Shown: positions 7,531 through 15,617 of the stretch, in pieces
Position numbering within the stretch: the stretch's first letter is position 1
How the letters are laid out: each line of letters begins with the position of its first letter
Source of the DNA: an uncultured Oscillospiraceae bacterium
GTDB taxonomy: Bacteria > Bacillota_A > Clostridia > Oscillospirales > Oscillospiraceae
Assembly (NCBI GenBank): GCA_900762245.1
Contig: CAAFFR010000076.1
Coordinates: 1-31,945 of the forward strand
Reading direction: 5' to 3'
DNA length: 31,945 nt
Position numbers and translations under genes: made by a program
The notes under the pieces: generated by a model
Database searches by the model: none
Told to the model about the DNA's origin: nothing
Seen by the model: only the letters and a program-made list of their open reading frames with translations

Positions 7531-8721
7531 ATGATTCATAAGACACCAACAAAGAAGTATGGAATCTTTAGACTGGTAATGCTGTTAGGCAGTATTGCCT
7601 GCGTGACTCTTCCTGTTGTCTTTGTAAAACTGGCAGATACGATGGTTGCAAAAATGTACATTGCGGTGTACTTAATTTGGGCCTATCTTATCGTGGATAC
7701 GGTAGTACAGATCCTGTGCATGGAAAAAAGCGACAGAGCACTGTATCTGAAATTGCATAAGGCTGATTGGATTTTTGTGTTGTTCAGTGTGTTTGCTCTT
7801 CCGTTATGCGTGATAACCGGATCTATGTTGTGGTGTTGTGTGCTGTTTTTGAAGTTGCCCGGAGCACTGCTGCCTTTCAATAATGAGAAGGTTTTTCAAA
7901 TCATTGTTGATATTATTGCAACGATTCTGATTATCTGTTACGTTTTCCCGTTCCTCAATGTCCTTGCGGTCAGTATTTCTTCTCCTGATCAGATCGTAAA
8001 TCTGCTGCCGAAGAAGATTGATTTGTACTCTGTTAAGTATGTTCTGGCTGATACCGGATTTTTCCGGGCGATGGGTGTGTCGGTTTTTGTTACTGTGGTT
8101 GGTACAGCAATCTCTGTGTTCAGCATGGTTATGGCGGCATATCCTCTGTCCAAGCCTGAAATGCCGTTCCGTCGTGCTACGATGCTGTTCTTTGTTATCG
8201 TTATGCTGTTTAGCGGTGGCATGGCACCCAATATTCTTTTGATGAATATCCTGGGAATCAACAATACTGTCTGGTCTCTGATTTTTCCCTCTGTGGTACA
8301 GGTGTTTTATCTGATCTTGTTGAAGGGCTTCTTTGAAGATGTGCCCAGAGAATTGGAAGATTCTGCACGTATTGACGGTGCGAACAATTTCACCATCCTG
8401 TTTAAGATCGTTCTGCCCGTTGCTGCACCCATGATTGCGACTGTAACGTTCTTTACGATGGTTCAGTATTGGAACAACATCAATAACGCAATTCTGTATA
8501 TTACATCCAATCAGGCAGTTTACCCCCTGCCCATGTACATCCGCAACTTCCTGAACCAGAGCCCCATTGCTCTGGCAGAACGGAATCAGGAACTGCTCAG
8601 CCATTGGGATAATGTCAAGATGAGCTATGTCCTGTTTTCCATTATTCCCATCTTGCTGGTCTACCCCTTCAGCTTCCGCTACCTGAAGAACGGCGTTTCT
8701 ATGGGTGCAGTTAAGGGTTAA
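7531..8721 (+). CDS. carbohydrate ABC transporter permease (LplC-like) with N-terminal membrane extension
   Basis: 396 residues, where LplC-type permeases usually have about 290-310. The family core starts near residue 118 (a hydrophobic helix ending in YVFPFLNVLAVSISSPDQI) and contains the EAA loop ELEDSARIDGANNFTILFKI near residues 274-293. It ends in YLKNGVSMGAVKG, typical of the family. Before the core lie about 110 extra residues with roughly four hydrophobic segments, for example MLLGSIACVTLPVVFVKL and IAVYLIWAYLIVDTVVQIL, separated by a short charged loop (MEKSDRALYLKLHKAD). AAAGGAGG before the ATG at 7531 supports this start. A second start near the core is not supported by a ribosome site. 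The role of the extension is unknown. Confidence 0.9.
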   Translation: MIHKTPTKKYGIFRLVMLLGSIACVTLPVVFVKLADTMVAKMYIAVYLIWAYLIVDTVVQILCMEKSDRALYLKLHKADWIFVLFSVFALPLCVITGSMLWCCVLFLKLPGALLPFNNEKVFQIIVDIIATILIICYVFPFLNVLAVSISSPDQIVNLLPKKIDLYSVKYVLADTGFFRAMGVSVFVTVVGTAISVFSMVMAAYPLSKPEMPFRRATMLFFVIVMLFSGGMAPNILLMNILGINNTVWSLIFPSVVQVFYLILLKGFFEDVPRELEDSARIDGANNFTILFKIVLPVAAPMIATVTFFTMVQYWNNINNAILYITSNQAVYPLPMYIRNFLNQSPIALAERNQELLSHWDNVKMSYVLFSIIPILLVYPFSFRYLKNGVSMGAVKG

Positions 8722-8750
8722 TTGCCCCAACACCTTATGGAGGAAAAAAT

Positions 8751-9437
8751 ATGGATTACCTTTCTATTTTGAATCAGAAGAAGCCTGCGCTGATTATGAG
8801 CCTGCCCGGTAATAATGTGGAGCTTGCCCGTATTGCAGTGGAATCCGGCGCTGATGTGATCAAAGTGCATATGAATGTTCAGCACCGCGCCAGCGGTCTG
8901 CATTTTGGTGCCTTTGAGGAAGAAAAAGAAACGTTGGCACAGATTCGTGAAATCGCGGGAGATCGGCCCTGTGGCATTGTGGCAGGCAACAGCATTGAAG
9001 ATGTAGAGAGAGATTGCTTCAGCGCAGCAGAACTGGGCTACAGCTTTGTGTCTCTCTATGCTACCGCAACGCCTTTGTCCGTACTGGCTTACCCCCATAT
9101 GAAGAAGATGATAGCGCTGGCACCGGGCTACACGCTGGAAGATGTCCGTCAGCTGCCTGCAATTGGCGCAGATATCTTGGAAGCATCCGTCATGAATCCT
9201 CAGACCTATGGCCAGAGACTGACCGCAAAAGAACTTCTCGAATATGCAGCAATTGCTGAGGCCAGCAAACTGCCGGTAGTTATTCCCACCCAGCGTGCAA
9301 TTCGCCCTGAAGAGGTAGGCCAGCTTGCTTCTGTGGGTGTTGCGGGCATTATGATCGGTGCAGTGGTTACCGGAAAAGAACCCGACACCGTGAAGCGCAG
9401 CATTATTGAGTTCAGAAACGCAATCGATAAGCTGTAA
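8751..9437 (+). CDS. TIM-barrel protein, NanE-like phosphate-binding barrel
   Basis: 228 residues, cytoplasmic. Alternating strand and helix blocks fit a single beta/alpha barrel: ALIMSLPG, VESGADVIKVHM, PCGIVAGN, LGYSFVSLYA, IGADILEASV, KLPVVIPTQRAIRPEEVGQL, and VGVAGIMIGAVVTGK as the C-terminal phosphate-binding loop. Length and the last two blocks resemble N-acetylmannosamine-6-phosphate 2-epimerase (NanE), but the N-terminal NanE signature is not evident. Other phosphate-binding barrels (KDPG aldolase-like, ThiG-like) are alternatives. GGAGG stands about 8 bases before the ATG. Between the transporter and DUF4127 genes it probably acts on a phosphorylated sugar or an aldol intermediate. 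The fold is likely, the reaction unassigned. Confidence 0.7.
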   Translation: MDYLSILNQKKPALIMSLPGNNVELARIAVESGADVIKVHMNVQHRASGLHFGAFEEEKETLAQIREIAGDRPCGIVAGNSIEDVERDCFSAAELGYSFVSLYATATPLSVLAYPHMKKMIALAPGYTLEDVRQLPAIGADILEASVMNPQTYGQRLTAKELLEYAAIAEASKLPVVIPTQRAIRPEEVGQLASVGVAGIMIGAVVTGKEPDTVKRSIIEFRNAIDKL

Positions 9438-9465
9438 TTTCCAGCAAATGAAGAAGGAGGACAAC

Positions 9466-10938
9466 ATGATCATAGGATTTCTTCCATTGGATAGTCGTCC
9501 GTGTACATATGATTTTCCAGTGCAGCTTGCAAAACAGGCAGGTGCACAGGTTATCTTACCTCCTAAAGGATATATTTTGGACTACAAGGAGCAATCCGAT
9601 ACTGCCAGAAACCTGCAATGGTTGAAGGGAATTGCCCCTCATTGTGATGCCCTGGTAATCAGCGCAGAACAGTTGTTGCATGGTGGCCTTATTCAGTCTA
9701 GAAAAGCCCGTATGTCTGCAGACGATCAGCTTGCGGTCCTTCTGGAGCTGGAGCGGATTAAGCAGACAACACCCCAGCTGAAAATTTTCCTGTCCACAGT
9801 GTTGATGCGTACTTCCATCAGTACACTCAGTGAAGAGACGAAGATTTGGTGGGAAAAGGTCAACGTGTATTCACAGCTGCGTTATCGTGTGCTTACCGGA
9901 GTGAATGAGCAAACGAAACTGCAATATGATCAACTGGAACAGGAAATCCCCAGAGGTGTACTGGAAGCGTTCTTGACCGCAAGAGTAGTGAACCATCAGA
10001 TCAACCGCAGATGTATTGAACTGGTGGCAAAGAACGTTGTGGAGGAGCTTCTGATTCTTCAGGAGGATTGCGCTCCGGAAGGAATCCATTGGCTTGAACA
10101 GCGTGTTTTGCTGGATGATATTGAGAAGAGCCAACTTCATGATCGGGTTTTCCTTTTCAACGGAACAGATGAAGCTGGTGCAGAGCTTATTCAAAGAGCG
10201 ATTCGTCCGGAAGGAACTTGCGTAGAGGTGGTTTGGCTAGGTGACCAAACCGATTTCGTTGCAAAGTACGAAGATCGCCCATTCTATAAGAATTTGAATG
10301 GGCATATGCAGGCACTCAATATTAAGCAATGCCAAGGTGCCGAAGAAGTGTTGTGTGTGCTGCCTCCGAAGCAGCAGCAGGGAGAGGCGACCCGGCCTCG
10401 AAGGGGGAATAGCTGCGACTATACACTGGCTGAACTGCAGCAGATTTGTGATAGAATTGCAGAACTGACACAGCAGGGAAGACACTGCTATCTGCTTGAT
10501 CTTGATTTTGCAAACGGTGGTAATACTGCATTGCTGGACCATTTGGGACAGTGCATGCCCATTTCTCAGCTTTGGGGATATGCTGCGTGGAATACTGCCA
10601 GCAACTCTCTGGGTACGCTACTGGCACAGTTGTTGGCCAGTGCTAACAATACGCCCGCAAATCAGGCATTTACGGCAGAACGAATTCTGGATGACGGCAT
10701 TTATCAAACCCTTGTGCGGCCTGAGGTCACGAAACGACTTCAGGAAGCAGGGGAGGATATCTATCAGATAATCGATATTTGCAGCGCAGAACAAGCGCTG
10801 GAAGAATCGTTCCAAAATCAGCAACCGTTGTTGAATAGAATCTTCGGTAATAATGTTCCAGAATTTACTGCAAAACTTCGGTGGAACAGATTGTTTGAGG
10901 CCGCAGTTTTTGTTAACGGAAATGGTCCGGTTCGTTAG
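9466..10938 (+). CDS. DUF4127 family protein
   Basis: 490 residues, no signal peptide. The N-terminus MIIGFLPLDSRPCTYDFPVQ carries the PLDxRPxxYDFP hallmark of DUF4127, and ISAEQLLHGGLIQSR at about 65-79 is the second conserved block. The ATG at 9466 is chosen because AAGGAGG lies 5 bases upstream and the family motif begins at once; the in-frame ATG at 9406 would add a stretch overlapping the TIM-barrel gene. No catalytic residues are known to me for this family, and no function is assigned. It lies 28 bases after the TIM-barrel gene and 31 before GH20, so it belongs to the same transcript and probably to the same amino-sugar route. Confidence 0.85.
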   Translation: MIIGFLPLDSRPCTYDFPVQLAKQAGAQVILPPKGYILDYKEQSDTARNLQWLKGIAPHCDALVISAEQLLHGGLIQSRKARMSADDQLAVLLELERIKQTTPQLKIFLSTVLMRTSISTLSEETKIWWEKVNVYSQLRYRVLTGVNEQTKLQYDQLEQEIPRGVLEAFLTARVVNHQINRRCIELVAKNVVEELLILQEDCAPEGIHWLEQRVLLDDIEKSQLHDRVFLFNGTDEAGAELIQRAIRPEGTCVEVVWLGDQTDFVAKYEDRPFYKNLNGHMQALNIKQCQGAEEVLCVLPPKQQQGEATRPRRGNSCDYTLAELQQICDRIAELTQQGRHCYLLDLDFANGGNTALLDHLGQCMPISQLWGYAAWNTASNSLGTLLAQLLASANNTPANQAFTAERILDDGIYQTLVRPEVTKRLQEAGEDIYQIIDICSAEQALEESFQNQQPLLNRIFGNNVPEFTAKLRWNRLFEAAVFVNGNGPVR

Positions 10939-10969
10939 AAAAGCTAAGTGACCGGAACGGAGGGATACG

Positions 10970-12856
10970 ATGGCAGTACATCTATCAGGCGATACAAGCG
11001 GCATACAGCAAGGTTTTCGAAATCTGTGCAACGCCTACCCCTATGTTGTAAGTGGTTTAAACGAGGGAATCACAGTCTCACAGCTGCCTCCCAATAGCAG
11101 ATACAATCTGGAGATCGATTACCACGACGGTAATGTCTGCTTGTCTTATCGCCGCAAGTGTGATTTCTTTCGTGGCATGGGACATATCGCATCAAAGAAC
11201 ATCCCAACAAAACTTCAAGAGAGGGCCCGATATGAAAAGGGCGGCGTGATGCTGGATGTTTCGAGAGATGCTGTGTACACCATAAAGCAACTCAAAGAAT
11301 TCCTTGCATGGCAGGCATTGTGTGGACTCAACACCTGCTATCTATACATGGAGGATACCTACGAGTTGAAGGGTTACCCTTACTTTGGTTATCTTCGTGG
11401 AAGATACACACAAGCGGAACTCATGGAACTGGATGCATTCGCGGACAGTTTGGGTATTGAACTGATTCCCTGCATTCAAACACTTGCTCACCTCACAACG
11501 ACCTTGAAGTGGGATTATGCTGCAGTGATGAGAGATACACCGAATACATTGCTGGTTGGGCAAGAGGAGACCTATAAATTTGTATATGAAATGCTGAGCC
11601 AGTTGCGGAAGGTGTTCCGTACAAACAGAATCCATATCGGTATGGATGAAGCAATGGATTTGGGAACAGGCGTATATTTGCGCAAGTTCGGTGTAGCAGA
11701 CCAGTTCGAGCTGATGATGCAGCATTTGACCCGTGTAACACAGATGGCGCAGGAACTAGGATGGCTCCCGATCATTTGGGATGACATGTTCTATCGATCC
11801 AAGAATCAGAATTTGGAATACTATGCCCCAGAAACAGTTCTGACGCCCGAAGATATTGCAAAGGTGCCCACAAATGTTCAACTGGTGTACTGGGACTATT
11901 ACCACAATACTCAGGCGGAATACGACTGCTTATTGGAGAAGAGGAAGGATCTTCCCAATGATCTCATCTTCGCAGGCGGTATTTGGAAATGGAACGGTTG
12001 GGTGCCAAACTACGGCAAAACCTTTACGGCTACCCGAGCAGCGATGGCTGCATGTCGTAACCATCGGGTTGATGAGATCGTTGCTACCATGTGGGGTGAT
12101 AACGGAGGCGAGGCAGTTTTGCATACCGTTTGGCCCGGATTGATTTTGTTTGGACAGTGTATTTACGATGCACCGGAGGATGAAGCAACAATCGACCACA
12201 AATGTAAAGCTCTCACAGGATTGCCGCTGTCCGGATTCTTGTCCATAGAAGAACTGGATCTTCTACCGGGATGTGAGCGACCGAATGTGAGAACACGAAA
12301 TCCAGCCAAGTATCTTTTGTATCAGGATATTCTGCTTGGAGCTTTTGATTGTTATGTAGTTCCGGGTGTTGAACAGCATTATGCCCAATGGAGCCATGAA
12401 CTGACGCAGTTGGCAGAAAAAACTGACTATGCCCCCCATATTTGCGAGATGCTGGAAATGTATGCTCAGCTGGCGCGGGTCCTATCCGTAAAGAGCGGCA
12501 TTGGTATTTCGATTCGCAATGCTTACAGGGCAAAGAACAAGGCTTCGCTGAGAGAAATGATTCCAGTATTGGAAGATCTTGAGCAGCAGGTGTACAGACT
12601 GCAGTCACTTTTTGATTGCGTATGGACACATAGTGCAAAGGGAACCGGATTGGAAGTTCATGACATCCGTTTGGGTGGACTTGCAGGACGTATCCGCAAT
12701 GTCAAATCCCGATTGGAAAGCTACATTTCCGGAGAAGTGGCAAATCTGGACGAACTGGATCAGGAACCACTGCCGTTTATGCAGGCAAGCCTTGGTGATG
12801 AACAGTACCCACTGTGCAATAAATATCTGTTAATAGCAACACAGAATTCTATGTAG
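10970..12856 (+). CDS. GH20-type beta-N-acetylhexosaminidase
   Basis: 628 residues without a signal peptide, so it works in the cytoplasm on imported oligosaccharide. A short N-terminal alpha/beta domain (1-90) precedes the catalytic barrel, which starts at GVMLDVSRDAVYTIKQLKEF. The GH20 catalytic pair is present in IHIGMDEAMDLG as Asp226-Glu227; the Glu is the acid/base and the Asp orients the substrate N-acetyl group in this family. WKWNGWVPNY and TMWGDNGGEA further on fit the substrate-pocket tryptophan regions. About 200 helical C-terminal residues follow. GGAGGG lies about 7 bases before the ATG. Specificity for GlcNAc or GalNAc cannot be told from sequence. It is the clearest clue to what the locus consumes. 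Confidence 0.85.
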   Translation: MAVHLSGDTSGIQQGFRNLCNAYPYVVSGLNEGITVSQLPPNSRYNLEIDYHDGNVCLSYRRKCDFFRGMGHIASKNIPTKLQERARYEKGGVMLDVSRDAVYTIKQLKEFLAWQALCGLNTCYLYMEDTYELKGYPYFGYLRGRYTQAELMELDAFADSLGIELIPCIQTLAHLTTTLKWDYAAVMRDTPNTLLVGQEETYKFVYEMLSQLRKVFRTNRIHIGMDEAMDLGTGVYLRKFGVADQFELMMQHLTRVTQMAQELGWLPIIWDDMFYRSKNQNLEYYAPETVLTPEDIAKVPTNVQLVYWDYYHNTQAEYDCLLEKRKDLPNDLIFAGGIWKWNGWVPNYGKTFTATRAAMAACRNHRVDEIVATMWGDNGGEAVLHTVWPGLILFGQCIYDAPEDEATIDHKCKALTGLPLSGFLSIEELDLLPGCERPNVRTRNPAKYLLYQDILLGAFDCYVVPGVEQHYAQWSHELTQLAEKTDYAPHICEMLEMYAQLARVLSVKSGIGISIRNAYRAKNKASLREMIPVLEDLEQQVYRLQSLFDCVWTHSAKGTGLEVHDIRLGGLAGRIRNVKSRLESYISGEVANLDELDQEPLPFMQASLGDEQYPLCNKYLLIATQNSM

Positions 12857-12995
12857 CTATTTTATTCAGATCAGGTCAACATCAAATTGATAAATAGGAG
12901 GAAGGTGAAATACTGCTTGAGATAATACCATATGTGTCCATCAATCAGCTTTACATTGCAAATAAACCAAGCCAATCATCATGAAGAAGGTACTT

Positions 12996-14306
12996 ATGAA
13001 AAACAGTAGATTATTTGTTGTATTTCTGCTCGTCATTGCTTTTGTTGTTTCACTAGCATTACCTGCATATGCACAATCCAACAACTTTACCAATGCTGCG
13101 ATTCCACCTGAAGTAGCCTCAGAAAATGCTCCGACGTACACGCTGACGCATAAGATTTATATTGAAAACTTTGCTAATGGTTCGGTTTCCGTTATCGATC
13201 TATCTGGCAAGCATACAATAATCGGCTATGTATACCGTCCGGCAACCGTTGCGAAAAATTCAAGTGATGGTTTTTGGGCCGCTCATTATGATAAAGGAAT
13301 TGATGGAACATATTCCTGTGTCACCGGCATTGGTGCTAATGCAATGCATCTAAAAGTCGGTCCTCAAGCAGCATATGATCCTCTTAATCCCAATGCGTGG
13401 GCACCCAAACAGATTAGTGTGGGTATTAAGGAAGATTACGACCATGCAAATGGAAGTTATAGTAATTCGATGATCTATACTTCTGTTCCTGGTGGTACGA
13501 ATATTTTTGGTGGTTCTTGTGCTCCTTATGTAGGAAGCCCAGTAAAATATTATACTGCGAACGGAACATGGGAAAGTCTGGATAGTTATTTCAATGGAGA
13601 TTTCACAAAGCAAATTCCTAAACGGTTGCTGATTGAAGTATATAAAGCAACAACAGAAAATGGCGAAATAGAGTATATTGAATTTGAAAACTGGGCGGCA
13701 GGCGATACTGTTGCGGGTGTAACACAGACAGGCAACGGTCATGTTTCTGTTCATTACTCTAATGGAGTTACAAAGTACATTGCAGACGTGATTCAGAGGG
13801 TGCAGGGAACGGGACGTTTTTCTGGCAGTGAGTATGCCGAGGTAGGCCGTCTGCGGGCAGCACATCCTGGAGTTATCTGTTTCTCTACCTCCCCTAAATC
13901 TGGCTTCACCAATAACTCTAATTTGCGTGGCGGTTTCCAATTTGTCCCCGCAAATCATGCAAAATATCTTAGCTATACACTAAATCAGGATTCCTTTATT
14001 GATAGAGATCAGTGGGGAATTATTGCGCATATTGGCGCAACAGCAGATGAATTGTATGATAGCAATTATGTTATTGATGGGCAGGTTTCTTATGATCCGG
14101 TGTGGGAAGGTGTAGCACCCTTGTTTGCTGAATTCCTGACACCAAGACATATTCCTGGAAATCAGGAAAATTCCACATATTTTGTTGTTTCTAATGATTT
14201 TGGTGAAACATGGAGTGAATGTCCGACTATACAGGGTGTGACAGATGCTGAAGATTCCCCTGTGGCAACATGGACTAACATCAGAATTTATCCTTACTAT
14301 CCCTAG
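12996..14306 (+). CDS. secreted protein with one Asp-box, function unknown
   Basis: 436 residues. A signal peptide, MKNSRLFVVFLLVIAFVVSL with an ALPAYAQS cleavage region, shows export; no sortase or lipid anchor is seen. The mature part is rich in Gly, Tyr, Asn and Trp, as in beta-rich extracellular proteins. Near the C-terminus SNDFGETW (residues 399-406) matches the Asp-box, S-x-D-x-G-x-T-W, a beta-hairpin motif of sialidases and other beta-propellers. Only one copy is clear and no sialidase arginine motif is recognised, so no activity is assigned. ATG 12996 is chosen over 12981 because AAGAAGG lies 5 bases upstream. Codon use is more AT-rich than in neighbours, which may mean a separate origin. 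It is the last gene before a strong terminator. Confidence 0.75.
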   Translation: MKNSRLFVVFLLVIAFVVSLALPAYAQSNNFTNAAIPPEVASENAPTYTLTHKIYIENFANGSVSVIDLSGKHTIIGYVYRPATVAKNSSDGFWAAHYDKGIDGTYSCVTGIGANAMHLKVGPQAAYDPLNPNAWAPKQISVGIKEDYDHANGSYSNSMIYTSVPGGTNIFGGSCAPYVGSPVKYYTANGTWESLDSYFNGDFTKQIPKRLLIEVYKATTENGEIEYIEFENWAAGDTVAGVTQTGNGHVSVHYSNGVTKYIADVIQRVQGTGRFSGSEYAEVGRLRAAHPGVICFSTSPKSGFTNNSNLRGGFQFVPANHAKYLSYTLNQDSFIDRDQWGIIAHIGATADELYDSNYVIDGQVSYDPVWEGVAPLFAEFLTPRHIPGNQENSTYFVVSNDFGETWSECPTIQGVTDAEDSPVATWTNIRIYPYYP

Positions 14307-14343
14307 GGATAAGTGCTCTACAAAATAAACTAATATGAATTAC

Positions 14344-14381
14344 GGCAGGATCCCTTTGCGGGATCCTGCCATTTCTTTCTT
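14344..14381 (+). terminator. terminator closing the amino-sugar locus
   Basis: A perfect 11-base stem GGCAGGATCCC (14344-14354) and GGGATCCTGCC (14360-14370) with a 5-base loop is followed by atttctttctt. It lies 38 bases after the secreted-protein stop, between convergent genes. Confidence 0.85.
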
Positions 14382-14414
14382 CCCATATTATTTTGTGTTT
14401 TTGGGGGACACGGA

Positions 14415-15131
14415 TTATTTGTCGCTAAGTAATGCATTTTTCAATAATGAGAACATCACTTCGTATCCGGCATCATTAGGGTGAAGCCCATCACGCAGAA
14501 GAGAATCAACATTGATCTCTTTAATATTACAGTAATCCAAGAACATATCGTACATGCTTATCAGAGAGAAGCCGCATACTTCCGAAGCTTTCTTATATGA
14601 GGTGCAAACGTCCTCCATATGGAACAGTTGCCAATAGTCTTCACCATCTTTTTCATTCTCGGCAGAGGCAGGAATTCCGGCCATAAAGATCACAGGCTTT
14701 TCGGCATCCACAAAGCGTTGATGCAATTTGATGATGTTTTGATAGAACCCATCTAGATGCTCTTCTGGTGTGTGCTTGAGAGAATCGTGAAAATACTGGT
14801 GGCGGTTGTTTGTTCCAATCATACAGATAATCAAATCATCTTTCTTGTCCACAAGTTCATCGAAGTGTTCAAGAATAAACTCAATGTTGGTACCTGTGCA
14901 TGCGTTGTTAGACACGACACAACCGTAGTGTTTTTGCATGTATTCCCTGAACAGATTAGCCCAGCAATATCCATCCGGATTCCGGGCAAAGCCATCTACG
15001 ATGGAATCTCCATTCTGAGCAAATCCAGTGCCGCCGACTCCGTGCGTAATGGAATCGCCGAGGAGTTTAATGTGTAAGGGTTTTGTGGATAAATCGAGGA
15101 TGCTCTGTAGGTAAGGAATCTTCACATTCAT
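14415..15131 (-). CDS. SGNH/GDSL-family hydrolase, possible carbohydrate esterase
   Basis: 238 residues, cytoplasmic as no signal peptide is present. The SGNH blocks are clear: IKLLGDSITHG with nucleophile Ser27 in block I, a Gly/Asn pair downstream, MIGTNNRH as block III, and DGLHPNDAGY near the C-terminus supplying the catalytic Asp and His of block V. These enzymes remove acyl groups, often acetyl, from sugars or lipids. GGAGGAGG lies 6 bases before the ATG. It faces the amino-sugar locus, with stops 109 bases apart, and has its own possible promoter, so it is not in that operon. A role in deacetylating the same glycan is plausible but rests only on position. Confidence 0.85.
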   Translation of the reverse strand: MNVKIPYLQSILDLSTKPLHIKLLGDSITHGVGGTGFAQNGDSIVDGFARNPDGYCWANLFREYMQKHYGCVVSNNACTGTNIEFILEHFDELVDKKDDLIICMIGTNNRHQYFHDSLKHTPEEHLDGFYQNIIKLHQRFVDAEKPVIFMAGIPASAENEKDGEDYWQLFHMEDVCTSYKKASEVCGFSLISMYDMFLDYCNIKEINVDSLLRDGLHPNDAGYEVMFSLLKNALLSDK

Positions 15132-15174
15132 AGATTACCTCCTCCGTCGTTCTTCGCTACCATGCTATCTAGAT

Positions 15175-15205
15175 ACAGTATTTCACGATTGTTTTGATTT
15201 GTCAA
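15175..15205 (-). promoter_or_regulatory. possible promoter of the SGNH hydrolase
   Basis: On the minus strand a perfect TTGACA (15200-15205) is followed after 19 bases by TACTGT (15175-15180). The spacing is long and the -10 poor, so this is tentative. Confidence 0.4.
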
Positions 15206-15470
15206 TTGGGCAGAAAAAGTGCTATTTGAGATTTGAAAGAAAAATTCCGTTAGTGGTTCCGAAGATTGGTTGGAATTGGAATATGGGCGTTCTTAAAGAA
15301 AGTAGCTGTTCGATATAAAGTCCGAAAATATGGCGGCACTGTAATGGATAGACTGTGGGGCCACTAGAGCGATGATTTGTGGCGAATACCAACGAGGTGT
15401 TCTCCGATGCATAAAAAGATAAGAGGGGTATCTGGAGGCTTGAGAGGTTTGCTGCAATAAAACGACTCAT

Positions 15471-15511
15471 AAAAGAAACAGCTGGAGATTAGATTCTTCT
15501 GATCTCCAGCT
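15471..15511 (-). terminator. second terminator-like hairpin after the tRNA genes
   Basis: AGCTGGAGAT (15480-15489) pairs with ATCTCCAGCT (15502-15511), extendable to 14 pairs with one wobble. On the minus strand gtttctttta follows. It may back up the terminator at 15533-15560. Confidence 0.65.
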
Positions 15512-15524
15512 CAAATCGTTTGTA

Positions 15525-15560
15525 GCAAAAGAAATCCCACCTGATTACTCAGGTGGGATT
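15525..15560 (-). terminator. terminator of the tRNA operon
   Basis: A perfect 12-base stem, AATCCCACCTGA (15533-15544) with TCAGGTGGGATT (15549-15560), has a 4-base loop. On the minus strand tcttttgc follows. It lies about 58 bases beyond the tRNA-Glu 3' end. Confidence 0.8.
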
Positions 15561-15617
15561 CTTTCAGTGAACGCAAATACATTCCTCACAATGTGCAGGG
15601 TTCGTATTTGCGCGTCA

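Larger units (their letters stand above)
15212..15617. other. intergenic stretch with two hairpins and no gene
   Basis: I find no credible gene here. Hairpins at 15480-15511 and 15533-15560 occupy its middle and are listed separately. The rest is unremarkable. Confidence 0.5.

Noticed and set aside
12981..12995. Start of the secreted protein at ATG 12981
   Set aside because: No ribosome site lies upstream, while ATG 12996 has AAGAAGG at 5 bases, which overlaps the 12981 codons, and gives a normal signal peptide.
15222..15470. 82-codon minus-strand frame between the SGNH gene and the tRNA genes
   Set aside because: It has no ribosome site, starts just after a terminator hairpin and shows no recognisable domain. 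It could be a remnant, but nothing supports a gene.
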